From contig NC_053390.1 in NCBI RefSeq assembly GCF_905171765.1, positions 504,156,301-504,220,300 on the forward strand: DNA of 64,000 nucleotides, given 5' to 3'. This DNA comes from Bufo bufo. Its lineage: Eukaryota > Chordata > Amphibia > Anura > Bufonidae. This document shows, in pieces, positions 23,334 through 34,871 of the stretch. The position numbers and the translations under genes are program-made. The notes beneath the pieces are model-generated. The model was not told the origin of the DNA. It did not search any database and worked only from the letters and a program-made list of their open reading frames with translations. Every line of letters starts with the position of its first letter. Position 1 is the first letter of the stretch.

Positions 23334-24736
23334 TTATCTTCTTTCTCTCATAGAGAGGTAAGTAGCATATGATTGTCCAGGGTCTGTAGGTTTTGGACAC
23401 ATTACACAAAACATCTGTATGAGGGAAGGGATACATTGGATACAACAACATATGATAATCAAGTAAGCAATTATAATTATAATACTGATAAATAATGTTC
23501 TTAACCAACTCAAATCCGACAGCCAGTTCAATAACCAGTCCCACCAAGAGGATGAATCAACATCTTTCTTGATATTATTAGCAATTTTTATGTAACGCTT
23601 GAATATGGGACTGGATTGATCTGGAATGGTCAGATAAATTCAAGCAACACATTCCTTTAAAATCTTGACATCCTATATTACAGTATGTTTAAGTAACAGA
23701 TAATCCACAGCAAATCTAGTTTCTAGCACTGCTCCTCTTACACCTTGTAGATCTAAAAGCATGTCTGATAAGGCGATGGAGGAATGATTCAGAGATTTAG
23801 CCAAGTCACATGCAATAAAATTTATAGTATGAGTATTATATATAGCCAGTCCAGGCACTCCTAATATAGAGGTGCCCAAACTTGTATATTCTGTACGGCT
23901 GAGAAGGGATAAAGTAGAGTCACAGTCTTCTGATAAAGTCTTGGTAACCGATCTGTAAGCTCTCCTGATAGGGGGTTGACTGGGAAGGGCCAAAGTCAGC
24001 CTGGATAACGCACAGGGACCTCCAATAACATTAGCAGGAATGTAATTGTAAGTGCTGTTACCACAAGACAGAAACTGGGAGTCACAATGGTCTTATTACA
24101 ACTCAAGGAATTATTCAGGGAGCTAGCAAGCCTACTATTCTTAGTTTTTACAGGTGTCGTCAATATAATCATATACACTATTCTTAGGTAATCCACTTTT
24201 TATGTCTCTACTATCACAATATAAAGTCATATCCTGGGAAAAGGTAAAACAAGTCTCTGCTGCAGTCACATTAATAGTAATTATTCTAATATTATCCCTG
24301 CTATTTCCTAATTTCTGACACTCCCCACAGAAGTCATACAAGGGAATAAAAGATTGTGTATTGTTAGCCTCGACCAGACTTCAAGGAGGGATTCATCGGG
24401 TGTAGGCATAGCAATAACACATGTTTGTATAAGATCCTGTGGGCTCTGTAAGTTTTTAAGGCACAATGAACTAACATTTAGGGCATTTGCCATCCTGACT
24501 ATACTATTTTGTTCAGAATAAAAGGGGACGGGAGCAAAGGGATCTTGCTCCTGAGTTCTTTTATATACTGACTGATTATTTGGTGAACCGCAGAAGAAAC
24601 TCATCTCCTCTGGGTGATAAATACATGTAGTAATAAGCCAGACTGGCAAGAAAACACAAAGATTAATAATTATCAGCAGACAAACAAATCTCCCAGAATA
24701 TTGTGGGGTCATCATCTTCAGCCTGTGGCAAGGCAC
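23334..24736 (-). pseudogene. env: Retroviral env, frameshifted
   Basis: This is a remnant of the envelope glycoprotein, which mediates receptor binding and membrane fusion. The N-terminal frame (24,736-24,308, 142 codons) has a hydrophobic signal segment at residues 17-38. The frame then shifts repeatedly (24,341-24,141, 24,196-23,996 and 23,993-23,673). The transmembrane subunit is recognisable by a heptad-like segment near 23,680-23,740, a C-x6-CC motif (about 23,645-23,671) typical of gamma-type Env, a tryptophan-rich membrane-proximal stretch and a long Ile/Leu membrane anchor followed by CCC (23,531-23,334). At least three frameshifts or stops separate these parts, so no functional protein is encoded. 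It starts about 110 bp after the end of pol and ends 14 bp before the polypurine tract. Confidence 0.8.
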
Positions 24737-24846
24737 TTTTCCGGGAAATGTCTTCTGAGCTCCCCTCTTTGTTCAGGGATTTCACACCTGCTTCACCCTC
24801 TTTGTCTGTCACCGGAGAAGAAGCCTCAGGGACCCTTTTCACTCTG

Positions 24847-26140
24847 CTAGCGTGAATCCAGATTGGAGCCTTTTCTTGTGAGAATCGCTGTTCTGGTGAC
24901 TGCTACCACTCGGGTGGGTGGTCCAAACGGGAACTCAGTCTGTTTTCGTCCTTTTGCCAGGCGCTGGACTATCACCACGTCTCCTAGTTGGAAAGGATGC
25001 GTAGGTTCCTGTGGAGAGAAAGGAGAGGCACGCGCAACATCTCGTTCAAATTGATCTAAAGTTTCTACAAGTTTCCTCACATATTCTGCCTGTACTACTT
25101 CTAGATCCCCTTTTTCTATCACGGGGGCCTTTGGACCCCAAGGAGTGGGGAAGGGTCTTCCCATTAGGACCTCAAATGGTGAGTAACCAGTATTCTTATT
25201 CGGCTGCATCCTAATTTCTGCTAGGGCTATTGGCAAGAACTTTTTCCAATTAGTGAAAGTGCCTCCAGTAATTTTCCTTATTTTTTCTTTAATTGTTCTA
25301 TTCATCCTTTCTACTACCCCGGAACTCTGTGGGTGATAAGGGAGGTGGAACTTCCAGTCAATCCTAAGGGCTTTGGAAAGCGCCTTACATACCCTGGACG
25401 CAAAATCTGGTCCATTATCTGAGTCAATTTGAACAGGACACCCCCATCTGGGGATGATCTCGTGTAACAAAATTTTTACAACAATATGGGTGGTTTCATT
25501 GGTGGTAGGAAAGACCTCCGGCCATCTAGAGAACATATCCACAATTACAAAGGCATACTCCTGCTTTCTTCCTGTCTTTGGGATATGGGTGAAGTCAATT
25601 TGTAAGTGAGTAAATGGCGAAGTCGGGTAATTCAGATGCTGGTCTTTGGCCGTATTTGAATTATTTGGGTTGTTTCTGAGACATATAATACACCGTGAAA
25701 CATAAGATTGTACCTTTGATCTAAGACCTGGTATAAAAAAATCTCTCCGAATGAGGTCAGTGGTTGCCTATGCTCCCCTATGGCCAAGACCATGATATTG
25801 TGCAATTAAAATCGGGGCGCTTGCAACTGGGATACATGGTTTCCCCTCTTTGCAGATAAGACCCGTATCAGGGTCTTGTACTGCACCTACCTGCCGTTCT
25901 ATTTTTTCAAAACTGGTAGCCAAATCCTGGAGGCTTAGCAATAGATCGTCAGTAAGGGTAATGTCTGGAACTAGGGAGGGCATTTGAACTGTTGCTGCCG
26001 TTCTAATAGCAGCCTCTTTTGCTGCCTGATCAGCTAGGACATTCCCTTTAGCTATGTGTGTTTGGAGACCAGTATGTGCCTTACAATGGATAATAGCAAC
26101 TTTGCTTGGTAATTGGATGGTGGCCAGGAGATTATGTACT
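24847..26140 (-). pseudogene. pol: Retroviral pol, RNase H end and integrase
   Basis: Reading from 26,140 downward, the C-terminal RNase H comes first (an IIHCKAHTG stretch and a LADQAAKEAA helix). A linker and the integrase zinc domain follow (H and H near 25,785, C and C near 25,690), then the integrase core. The core shows the D in QIDFTHIP (near 25,590), the D in DSDNGPDF (near 25,420) and the E in GVVERMNRTIK (near 25,300), followed by a C-terminal SH3-like tail. The frame is open from 25,767 to 24,847 apart from its use of non-ATG context. A TAG after GHRGA (25,768) interrupts it upstream. It is the continuation of the pol at 37,113-38,522, separated by the Gypsy insertion. Confidence 0.88.
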
Positions 26141-26669
26141 TGTAATCGCCAGCTCTGTGAGAAGATCTGGCAGACGTTCTTCTCTACCTGTTGTATGATG
26201 TTCTTTGTTTTGGTTTCACTTTCTCATCTCCTTTCCTTCTCCCAGCTGTCACCTATTTGCACTGATTGTCTCCCTTTATATTCCCTCCCATACTGCCTCA
26301 CTTTGCGGTTTATACTTCTTCCTGGATTGTGTTCACTGCTGGAGGCCGCTTCTCCTGATTCCTCAGATAAGTCTGCTTCCTTTATTTGTGTTTCCTTGCG
26401 GGCTTGATTGTAGGTGACCCTGACTCCGTCTGTATTAAGTGCAGGGAGACGGTGGTCGTGTCCCCTCACTATTATAGGGTTTTCAGGTGTCACATAGTAT
26501 AAGGTATGAGGGCATGCAATCGTCTACCATAAAGACCTTTGCATGGGCAGAGCAGTCAGTGAGAGCTCTAGGGGTTTTATAGGGCTCACTCATATGCTCC
26601 TTAGTTTGGGATCAAGCCAGTCGGATGTTTATTTATAAGTTCCAGATTTCTGCAACACCATCCGTGACA
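26141..26669 (+). repeat. 5' LTR of the nested Gypsy element
   Basis: This 529-bp LTR starts TGTAATCGCCAGCTCTG (the 3' copy has TGTCACCGCC) and ends CCATCCGTGACA. The region just downstream (atataaaccgccataacc) does not look like a tRNA primer site, so the start of the internal region is probably altered. Confidence 0.9.
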
Positions 26670-26696
26670 ATATAAACCGCCATAACCGTCTTAAGC

Positions 26697-28449
26697 ATGG
26701 ATCCGTTTTCAGCCTTGATTGATCTCCGTAAAACTGTGTCTCCGTTTCAGGTGACCGGTTCTGCTTGCGTTCATGGAGTTTGTTCCAAGCCTAAGATCTC
26801 GCTTCCGGATACGTTCTCCGGGGGTAGTGAGAATTTTGTTCACTTTAGAGAGGCTTGCAAACTCCATTTTCGCCTACTTCCCCATTCCTCTGGTGATGAG
26901 GAGCAGAGGGTGGGGATCATCATCTCGCTGCTCAGGGATAACGCTCAGTCTTTGGCCTTTTCGCTGCCGGTCGGGGCACGGCCCCTCCGATCGGTGGATG
27001 AATATTTTGTAGCCCTGGGACAGATATATGATGACCCGGATCGTATTGCTCTGGCTGAATCTAAACTGCGTCTTTTATGCCAGGGTAAACAGTCCACAGA
27101 GATATATTGTTCAGAATTTCGGAGATGGGCAGCTGATACTGGTTGGAATGATGCTGCACTCCGAAGTCAATTTTGCCATGGTCTTTCGGAAAGATTGAAA
27201 GATGCATTTGCTTTTCATGAGAGACCAGCCTTGTTAGAATCTGCCATGTCTCTAGCTGTTCGTATTGACAGGCTGTGACAAACTGCCATTTGCCACTGGG
27301 CATTGTAGAGGACTTATGGCTAGCCTCCTGCCCTACGACTATGGCCCCGGGACATATTACCCTTCAAGAACAGAACTATGCCGCATGTCTGGACTGTTCT
27401 TAGGACCGAACGCGGTCAGCGGTGTATACTAAAGAATCTATGGAACTGTTTTGGGCAGGAAATTGTGCTTGCGGTCGGTCATAAAGGACTTCCACTAAAC
27501 TTTTGATCCGCTGGAGGGATTTGTGTGATTTTTGGAAGTGTTTATGTTTGATGTAAGCTGAGTTTAAATATGTAATTTTTATGGAGATGGAATGTATGGT
27601 TTTAAAGTTACAGTGTATGTTTAAAAACTGTATTTTTACTGTCTGTGATAGTTATGTTAACCCATAATTATATCCCAGACAGAAGGGAGGATTTTGTGTA
27701 TTCGGGTGGGGATTCCTCTCCTATTGTTCCCGCATGTGTATTGGTGATCTCCCTTTGTCCTAGGAGATAATTGAATTGCACTTCGGGTGTCTCCAGGCAG
27801 AGAGGAGGAGACCATGATGCATTGTGGGGACCTGCATAAATACGGGCGGGTAGCCCTCAATAAAGAGTTCATGTTCAGTTCATGTTTTTTTGCTAACCCT
27901 TCAAAACGCAGCCTCGTCTCGTTATTGGAGGGAATTGCTGTATCACGCTGGGGATTGCTATGCTCTGCATATTCCCTGGAGGAGAGATCTTTCCCACACG
28001 GTCCTGAATGCTGGAGGTTCATTCAGGGTGGAAGGAAGACGGCGCGGCTCCAGTTAAGCTACGGCGGTTGTGGAGTCTGCGGTGCTTGTGGTGTCCTGTG
28101 CGGTGCTTGTGGTCCTCGGCGCAAGCTAGGAAGCGTCCATTAACGGAAGCGGATCCGTTACACAGGCGTCTTAGAGAGAGAGAGGAGACTACTCCTTCCT
28201 GTCATATTCAGTCAAAGGACAGTGGGGCTGTCTCATTCAGTGCGCAGGGGTCTCAGTCTCTCTCAATCACCTCTGAAGAGGAGGCCATGCAGCTGGGTTT
28301 GCTTGCCTCTGATAGTAGAGGATTCAGCTCTCAGAGGAGGGTTTGTTTCTGTTGTGGGGGTATAAATCATTTGGCTAATGTTTGCCCCTCTAGGAGATTC
28401 ATGGAGTTTTCTGAGGGTAATAAACAAAAACAAAAGAAAAAAACCCTCT
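26697..28449 (+). pseudogene. gag: Gypsy gag, interrupted by a solo LTR
   Basis: The first exon-like part (26,697-27,273) starts MDPFSALIDL and has the capsid-type region of vertebrate Gypsy Gag (for example SRPD-like FSGGSENFVHFREAC and EIYCSEFRRWA). An LTR with its CAGGC duplication interrupts it at 27,274-28,162. The frame resumes without loss at 28,168, runs through a Ser/Glu-rich stretch and ends with a CCHC zinc knuckle (C-x2-C-x4-H-x4-C in CFCCGGINHLANVC, near 28,350) and a lysine tail before TAA at 28,449. Apart from the LTR, the gag frame appears intact. Gag would form the particle and bind element RNA. Confidence 0.88.
27274..28162 (+). mobile_element. Solo LTR inside the Gypsy gag
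   Basis: An 889-bp LTR (TGTGACAAACTGCC...GATCCGTTACA) is flanked by an exact CAGGC duplication (27,269-27,273 and 28,163-28,167). A TATA-like ATAAATA (27,836-27,842) and an AATAAA signal (27,859-27,864) lie about 20 bp apart, which orients it on the plus strand. A second copy lies at 60,415-61,301. The absence of internal sequence with intact duplications indicates LTR-LTR recombination. It is younger than the Gypsy element it sits in. Confidence 0.9.
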
Positions 28450-28980
28450 AAAAACTTTCCATTTGCTACTATTGGCAAGGTTGATGCAAAAATTGAAGGT
28501 TTGCCATTTACTTGTAGTTCCCGTTTTCTCCTACCTGCCAGGGTGGCGCTAGACAGCAAGAACATTGTTTGTGAGATTTTTGTAGATAGTGGAGCAGCTG
28601 TCAATCTCATTGATAATCAATTTGCAATAACGCATGGTTTCCAGGTATGCACTTTGGAAAAGGATATACCTGTTTTTGCTATCGATTCCGCTCCACATTC
28701 TTAAAGATCGTTAAAAGGCATAGTTCACAATATCCGTTTGACTGTGGGTGACGCTCATGTTGAGGATATGTCATGTTTCATCTTAAGCGGATTACCTACT
28801 CCTCTAGTGTTGGGGCTACCCTGGCTCACTAAACATAACCCCACCATTGATTGGCAAGCAAGGCAAATAAATGGTTGGAGTGAGTTTTGCAGAGAGAATT
28901 GCCTCACGGCGTCTCTTTCAGAGATTTCTACCAAGACTGTGCCATCTTTTCTCTCTGAATTTTCGGATGTGTTTTCCTAG
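28450..28980 (+). pseudogene. Gypsy protease region
   Basis: In the frame following gag, an aspartic protease active site is visible as the DSGAAVNLIDNQF stretch (about 28,586-28,625), preceded by a beta-rich FTCSSRFLLPARV segment. TAA after DSAPHS (28,704) ends the first part. A second open part (28,738-28,980) carries the flap and linker region (MTVGDAHVEDMSCFILSG, VLGLPWLTKHNPTIDW) and stops at TAG (28,978-28,980). The protease would process the Gag-Pol polyprotein; here it is broken by at least two stops. Confidence 0.82.
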
Positions 28981-28995
28981 AGTGGTGTCCAGGAG

Positions 28996-30340
28996 TTGCC
29001 CCCGCATTGGGAGTACGACTGCCCTATTAATCTCATCCCAGGCGCCAAACTGCCAAAATCACGTTTATACAATCTCTCCCAACCTGAAAGAGTCGATATG
29101 CGTACTTATATCTCTGAGAGCCTGAGAAAGAGACACATCCGACCCTCAAAGTCACCTGTTGCCGCTGTTTTTTTTTTTTTTTGTTAAGAAAAAAGATGGT
29201 TCTTTAAGACCTTGTCTGGATTTCAGGGAGCTGAACCGTATCACGGTTCGTGACCCATATCCGCTTCCTCTGATCCCGGACATGTTTAACCAGATTGTTG
29301 GTGCTAAGGTTTTTTCTAAGTTGGATTTAAGAGGGGCATACAACCTAGTCAGGGTCAGGGAAGGAGACGAATAGAAGACGGCCTTCAATACCTCTGAGGG
29401 TCATTTCGAAAATTTGGTTATGCCCTTTGGTTTGATGAATGCTCCGGCCGTCTTCCAACATTTTGTGAACAGCATTTTTCATCATTTAATGGGGAAATTT
29501 GTACTGGAGTATCTCGATGACATTTTGATTTTTTATCCTGATTTCAAGACTCATCGAGACCACCTACGTCAGGTCTTGCTGATTCTGCGGGATAATAAAT
29601 TGTACGTTAAACTGGAAAAATGTGTGTTTGCGGCTCCGGAGATTCAATTTCTTGGTTTTCTTCTCTCCGCTTCTGGTTTTCGCATGGACCTTGAGAAGGT
29701 CCGCACTGTGCTTGATTGGGAGCTTCCTGAGAATCAGAAGGCGCTGATGCGGTTTTTGGGTTTTGCCAATTATTACAGAAATTTCATTTTGAATTATTCC
29801 TCTGTTGTTAAGCCACTCACTGATATGACTAAAAATGGGGTCGATTTTTCTTCAGGGTCGGTAGATGCCCTTTAAGCCTTTTCTAGTATCAAAGAGAGTT
29901 TTGCTTCCGCTCCCATTTTGGTACAACCTGATGTCTCTCTACCTTTTATTGTTGAGGTGGACGCTTCTGAGGTGGGTGTGGGTGCGGTCTTATCTCAGGG
30001 TCCCTCTTCTGCCAAATGGCGACCGTGTGCCTTTTTCTCAAGGAAACTCTCCTCTGCAGAGAGAAATTACGATGTGGGAGATAGGGAGTTGCTGGCCATC
30101 AACTTAGCTGTTGAGGAATGGCGCCATTGGTTAGAGGGAGCCAGACACCCTATTACCGTGTTTACAGACCATAAGAATCTGGCCTACTTGGAATCGGCAA
30201 AGCGTCTGAACCCGAGACAGGCCAGATGGTCTGTGTTCTTTTCTAGGTTTAATTTTGTTGTTACGTTCTGCCCTGGGTTTAAAAATGTGAAGGCAGATGC
30301 CCTGTCACATTGTTTTCCGGGAGGGGGAACTTTAAAGACC
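28996..30340 (+). pseudogene. Gypsy reverse transcriptase and RNase H
   Basis: RT starts with the [19 protein letters not shown] stretch. The frame shifts at a run of 16 T (about 29,168-29,183) and continues with [25 protein letters not shown], then a TAG (29,371), MPFGLMNAPAVFQ and the catalytic YLDD (29,510-29,521). A TAA at 29,873 plus a frame change precede RNase H, whose acidic residues remain in VEVDAS (about 29,955), RELLAI and FTDHKN (about 30,170), with KADALS near 30,295. The element copies its RNA to DNA with this enzyme; here at least four lesions block expression. Confidence 0.9.
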
Positions 30341-30469
30341 CGGGTCCCATTTTGGCTGAAGGGGTGGTCGTCTCTGCTCTTTATCCTGATTTGGAGGCAG
30401 AGGTTCAGGCAGCCCAGGCAGAGGCTCCTGATCTTTGTCCCCCTGGGAGGTTGTTCGTGCCTTAAAAAC

Positions 30470-31740
30470 CTTTACGACACAAGGTTTTTAAGGAGCACCA
30501 CGATACTGTCCTTGCTGGGCACCCGGGGAGCAGAGTCACAGTGGATCTCATTGCTCGGAGATTCTGGTGGCCAGCTCTTCGTAAGATGGTTGAGGGTTTT
30601 GTGGCAGCCTGCGAGACCTGTGCTCGTGCCAAGGTCCCTCATTCACGGCCATCGGGTTCTCTCCTCCCGTTACCCATTCCTTCCCGTCCTTGGACGCATC
30701 TGGCCATGGACTTCATTACGGACCTGCCTCATTCCTCGGGGAAGACTGTGATTCTGGTAGTAGTGGACCGTTTTACCAAAATGGCGCATTTCATTCCCTT
30801 TCCTGGGTTACCCAATGCTAAGACGCTGGCGCAAGCGTTTGTTAATCACATTGTTAAATTGCATGGCATTCCTTCAGACATCGTTTCTCATAGGGGCACG
30901 CAATTTGTTTCCAGATTCTGGAAGGCCTTCTGTTCTAGCTTGGGGGTTCGGTTCTCGTTCTCTTCTGCTTTTCACCCGCAGTCGAATGGTCAGAGCGAAC
31001 GCGTCAATCAGAATCTGGAGACACATCTGCGCTGTTTTGTGGCGGAGAATCAGGAGGATTGGTGTTCTTTTTTGTCCCTTGCTGAGTTTGCTTTAAATAA
31101 CCGTCGCCAGGAGTCCTCGGATAAGTCACCCTTTTTTAGTGCATATGGGTTTCATCCGCAGTTTGGGACATTCTCTGGAGAGGGGTCTTCTGGTTTACCT
31201 GATGAGGAGAGATTTTCCTCGTCTTTGTCATTTTTTTGGCAAAAGATTCAGGGTAATCTGAAGAGGATGAGTGAGAGATATAAGCGTGTGGCGGATAAGA
31301 GACGTATGCCTGGTCCGGACCTGAATGTGGGGGATCTGGTGTGGTTGTCTACAAAGAATATCAAACCTTCAGTTGAAGGTAGAACCTCCTGGAAGTTGGG
31401 TCCTAGGTTTATTGGGCCTTACAAGATCTTGTCCGTCATCAATCCCATTGCCTTCCGTCTTGATCTTCCTCAGACTTGGAAGATCCATAATGTTTTTCAC
31501 AGGTCCCTATTAAAACCTTATGTCCAACCCACTGTACCCCCCTCGTTGCCTCCTCCTCCGATTGTTGTTGATGGTAATCTTGAATTTCAGGTCTCTAGGA
31601 TTGTGGATTCTCGCATTATCCGCGGTTCTCTCCAGTACCTCGTTTATTGGGAGGGTTATGGTCCTGAGGAGAGGATGTGGGTCCCAGTAGCGGACATTAA
31701 GGCCACTCGTCTCATCAGGGCTTTCCATAGGTCTTATCAG
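30470..31740 (+). pseudogene. Gypsy integrase with C-terminal chromodomain
   Basis: The H2C2 zinc region (HH...H near 30,495-30,520, CETC near 30,613) precedes the integrase core. The catalytic triad reads D (MDFITDLP, near 30,710), H at 30,889-30,891 where Asp is expected (VSHRG), and E (SNGQSERVNQ, near 30,998), with the usual 35-residue spacing between the second and third positions. A GPY-like segment (LGPRFIGPYKIL) and a chromodomain (31,590-31,700, with YLVYWEGYGPEERMWVPV) follow. The frame is otherwise open and is interrupted at 31,738 by the hAT-type element. The C-terminal tail resumes at 36,530 (SHPEKVGSE) and runs to the polypurine tract. Confidence 0.92.
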
Positions 31741-32144
31741 TGGCGTAGGGATCGCCATAGCAACCATAGCAGTGGCTATGGGGCCCTACGCCACTGGGGG
31801 CCCGTCCGGACCGCATTCAGTTTTTTTTTTTTTTATTAATTCAGACAGGCAGCCAGGCCCGACTGCCCTCCCAGTGTAGTGGGCGGGGCTTGGGGGCGGT
31901 CCGCGGCTCGGGCCTGGCTGGGGGGAAGCCAAGGAAGGAGTAGTCAGGTCAGGACTGGAGCAGGTGGGCCCGGGGCGCACTGCTGCAACGGCAGAAGATG
32001 AGGTAGGCGGTGGAGAGGGGGCCGGAACGGGGGCGTACCTGTGGGTTGGCCACTCTGTGAGCGGAGCTGCAGAGTATAACATGTACATGTAAGTTAAAAA
32101 CCAATATACAAATCCACATAAGGGACAGACCACAGAGATCAGCA

Positions 32145-32635
32145 TGTATTGTCACTACACTATGGTGTCCTTAGAGTTCCCCTTATAGTCAGAATACTTA
32201 CTACTATGAGAGCCTGGTATCCATGTCTTATGCCCAAATTAACAGTCAACAATACCTATAATATTGTTCATGAAGCAGATCTGCATTAGTGGGACTGTGG
32301 ATTCCCATACGCTGGTAACATGGAAGTCATCCTAACAATCAGATTTGCAAAATGAGAGAATGTCATATGCTGCACTAATGTACATAAAATCAGCAAGCGG
32401 ATTTCCCTCTGTATATATTCCACTGACAGAATACAGTAGCTGTATCACTTCATCCTTGTACCCTGCTCTGATGGTTCCTACAAAGAGTGAAATGTTACAA
32501 TGCGATGCATATCTGCTCATTTCCATGTCTGTTCTGCCACCTTTAGGCAGATAAATCACATATCTGGTGTACGCAGCCTAGGTTCTATCAATACCATGCA
32601 GGCACAGGACCTTTATCGAATACATACTGCTTTAA
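32145..32635. other. Unrecognised sequence inside the hAT-type element
   Basis: This AT-leaning sequence has no long reading frame or tandem repeat. It lies between the GC-rich left part of the hAT-type element and the foldback element. I recognise nothing specific in it. Confidence 0.4.
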
Positions 32636-33371
32636 AGGGCTTCTGTCACCCCACAAAAGTCATTTTTGTTTTTTGGGATAGTTACATTCCTTATAGCGCG
32701 ATATAGGAGAATATAATCTTGTCACTTACTTTCATGCGGCCGTTTCTTTAGAAAACTAAGTTTTATAATCTGTAAATCCGGTCTCTACCAGCAAGTAGGG
32801 CGTCTACTTGCTGGTAGCCGCAGCAGAAAACCGCCCCCTCGCCGTGTTGATTGACAGGGCCAGCCGTGATCTCCTCCTCCGGCCGGCCCTGTCAGTATTT
32901 CAAAAATCGCGCGCCTCTGTTCATTCGGCGCAGGCGCTCTGAGATGAGGAGGCTCGTCTCCTCAGAACTCCCTCAGTGCGCCTGCGCCGATGACGTCTTC
33001 TCTTTCGGTGATGTCATCAGCGCATGCGCACTGAGGGAGTTCTGAGGAGACGAGCCTCCTCATCTCAGAGCGCCTGCGCCGAATGAACAGAAGCGCGCGA
33101 TTTTTGAAATACTGACAGGGCCGGCCGGAGGAGGAGATCACGGCTGGCCCTGTCAATCAACACGGCGAGGGGGCGGTTTTCTGCTGCGGCTACCAGCAAG
33201 TAGACGCCCTACTTGCTGGTAGAGACCGGATTTACATATTATAAAACTTAGTTTTCTAAAGAAACGGCCGCATGAAAGTAAGTGACAAGATTATATTCTC
33301 CTATATCGCGCTATAAGGAATGTAACTATCCAAAAAAAAAAAAAAGACTTTTGTGGGGTGACAGAAGCCCT
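32636..33371. mobile_element. Foldback MITE with TTAA target duplication
   Basis: This 736-bp element is an almost perfect inverted repeat with arms of about 350 bp around a centre near 33,000 (GATGACGTC...GATGTCATC). It starts AGGGCTTCTGTCACCCCACA and ends with the complement, flanked by TTAA on both sides (32,632-32,635 and 33,372-33,375). TTAA duplications with AGGG termini fit the Kolobok group, although piggyBac also uses TTAA. It has no coding capacity. The full-length palindrome would form a hairpin or cruciform. Confidence 0.85.
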
Positions 33372-33510
33372 TTAAGTGAAGCCAGTGTTTTACCGACGAC
33401 TTCCAGGTCACAAAGCAGATGCTGAAAATGCCTCACCGTTACAATCAGATTCCACTTCTTATATTACCACTAATGTTATATTAGGGTTTTATTGGTTATG
33501 CAATCATCTA

Positions 33511-33722
33511 CAGGGAGTGCAGAATTATTAGGCAAGTTGTATTTTTGAGGATTAATTTTATTATTGAACAACAACCATGTTCTCAATGAACCCAAAAAAC
33601 TCATTAATATCAAAGCTGAATATTTTTGGAAGTAGTTTTTAGTTTGTTTTTAGTTTTAGCTATTTTAGGGGGATATCTGTGTGTGCAGGTGACTATTACT
33701 GTGCATAATTATTAGGCAACTT
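33511..33722. promoter_or_regulatory. Left transposase-binding ends (outer and inner repeats)
   Basis: The outer repeat is at 33,511-33,536 and the inner repeat at 33,701-33,722; both share AATTATTAGGCAA. In Tc1-like IR/DR elements such paired sites are bound by the N-terminal transposase domain. The assignment here is by sequence symmetry only. Confidence 0.75.
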
Positions 33723-33838
33723 AACAAAAAACAAATATATACCCATTTCAATTATTTATTTTTACCAGTGAAACCAATATAACATCTCAACATTCACAAA
33801 TATACATTTCTGACATTCAAAAACAAAACAAAAACAAA

Positions 33839-34855
33839 TCAGTTACCAATATAGCCACCTTTCTTTGCAAGGACACTCAAAAGCCTGCCATCCATGGATT
33901 CTGTCAGTGTTTTGATCTGTTCACCATCAACATTGTGTGCTGCAGCAACCACAGCCTCCCAGACACTGTTCAGAGAGGTGTACTGTTTTCCCTCCTTGTA
34001 AATCTCACATTTGATGATGGACCACAGGTTCTCAATGGGGTTCAGATCAGGTGAACAAGGAGGCCATGTCATTAGATTTTCTTCTTTTATACCCTTTCTT
34101 GCCAGCCACGCTGTGGAGTACTTGGACGCGTGTGATGGAGCATTGTCCTGCATGAAAATCATGTTTTTCTTGAAGGATGCAGACTTCTTCCTGTACCACT
34201 GCTTGAAGAAGGTGTCTTCCAGAAACTGGCAGTAGGACTGGGAGTTGAGCTTGACTCCATCCTCAACCCGAAAAGGCCCCACAAGCTCATCTTTGATGAT
34301 ACCAGCCCAAACCAGTACTCCACCTCCACCTTGCTGGCGTCTGAGTCGGACTGGAACTCTCTGCCCTTTACCAATCCAGCCACGGGCCCATCCATCTGGC
34401 CCATCAAGACTCACTCTCATTTCATCAGTCCATAAAACCTTAGAAAAATCAGTCTTGAGATATTTCTTGGCCCAGTCTTGACGTTTCAACTTGTGTGTCT
34501 TGTTCAGTGGTGGTCATCTTTCAGCCTTTCTTACCTTGGCCATGTCTCTGAGTATTGCACACCTTGTGCTTTTGGGCACTCCAGTGATGTTGCAGCTCTG
34601 AAATATGGCCAAACTGGTGGCAAGTGGCATCTTGGCAGCTGCACGCTTGACTTTTCTCAGTTCATGGGCAGTTATTTTGCGCCTTGGTTTTTCCACACGC
34701 TTCTTGCGACCCTGTTGACTATTTTGAATGAAACGCTTGATTGTTCGATGATCACGCTTCAGAAGCTTTGCAATTTTAAGAGTGCTGCATCCCTCTGCAA
34801 GATATCTCACTATTTTTGACTTTTCTGAGCCTGTCAAGTCCTTCTTTTGACCCAT
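33839..34855 (-). pseudogene. Tc1-family transposase, one nonsense codon
   Basis: The 338-codon frame encodes the enzyme that cuts and pastes the element. Codons 1-113 hold the DNA-binding part: a helix-turn-helix (KIVRYLAEGCSTLKIAKLLK), a basic GRKKRVEKPRRK stretch like an AT-hook or nuclear signal, and a second helix-turn-helix. A TGA follows at 34,514-34,516, and the same frame then continues to the end. The catalytic part has D in LWTDE (codon 144), D in FMQDNAPSH (codon 237) and E in DLNPIENLW (codon 275), with 37 residues between the last two. The single stop is the only disabling change I see, so this copy was inactivated recently or is a near-intact relative of active copies. Confidence 0.93.
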
Positions 34856-34871
34856 TTTGCCAAAGGAAAGG

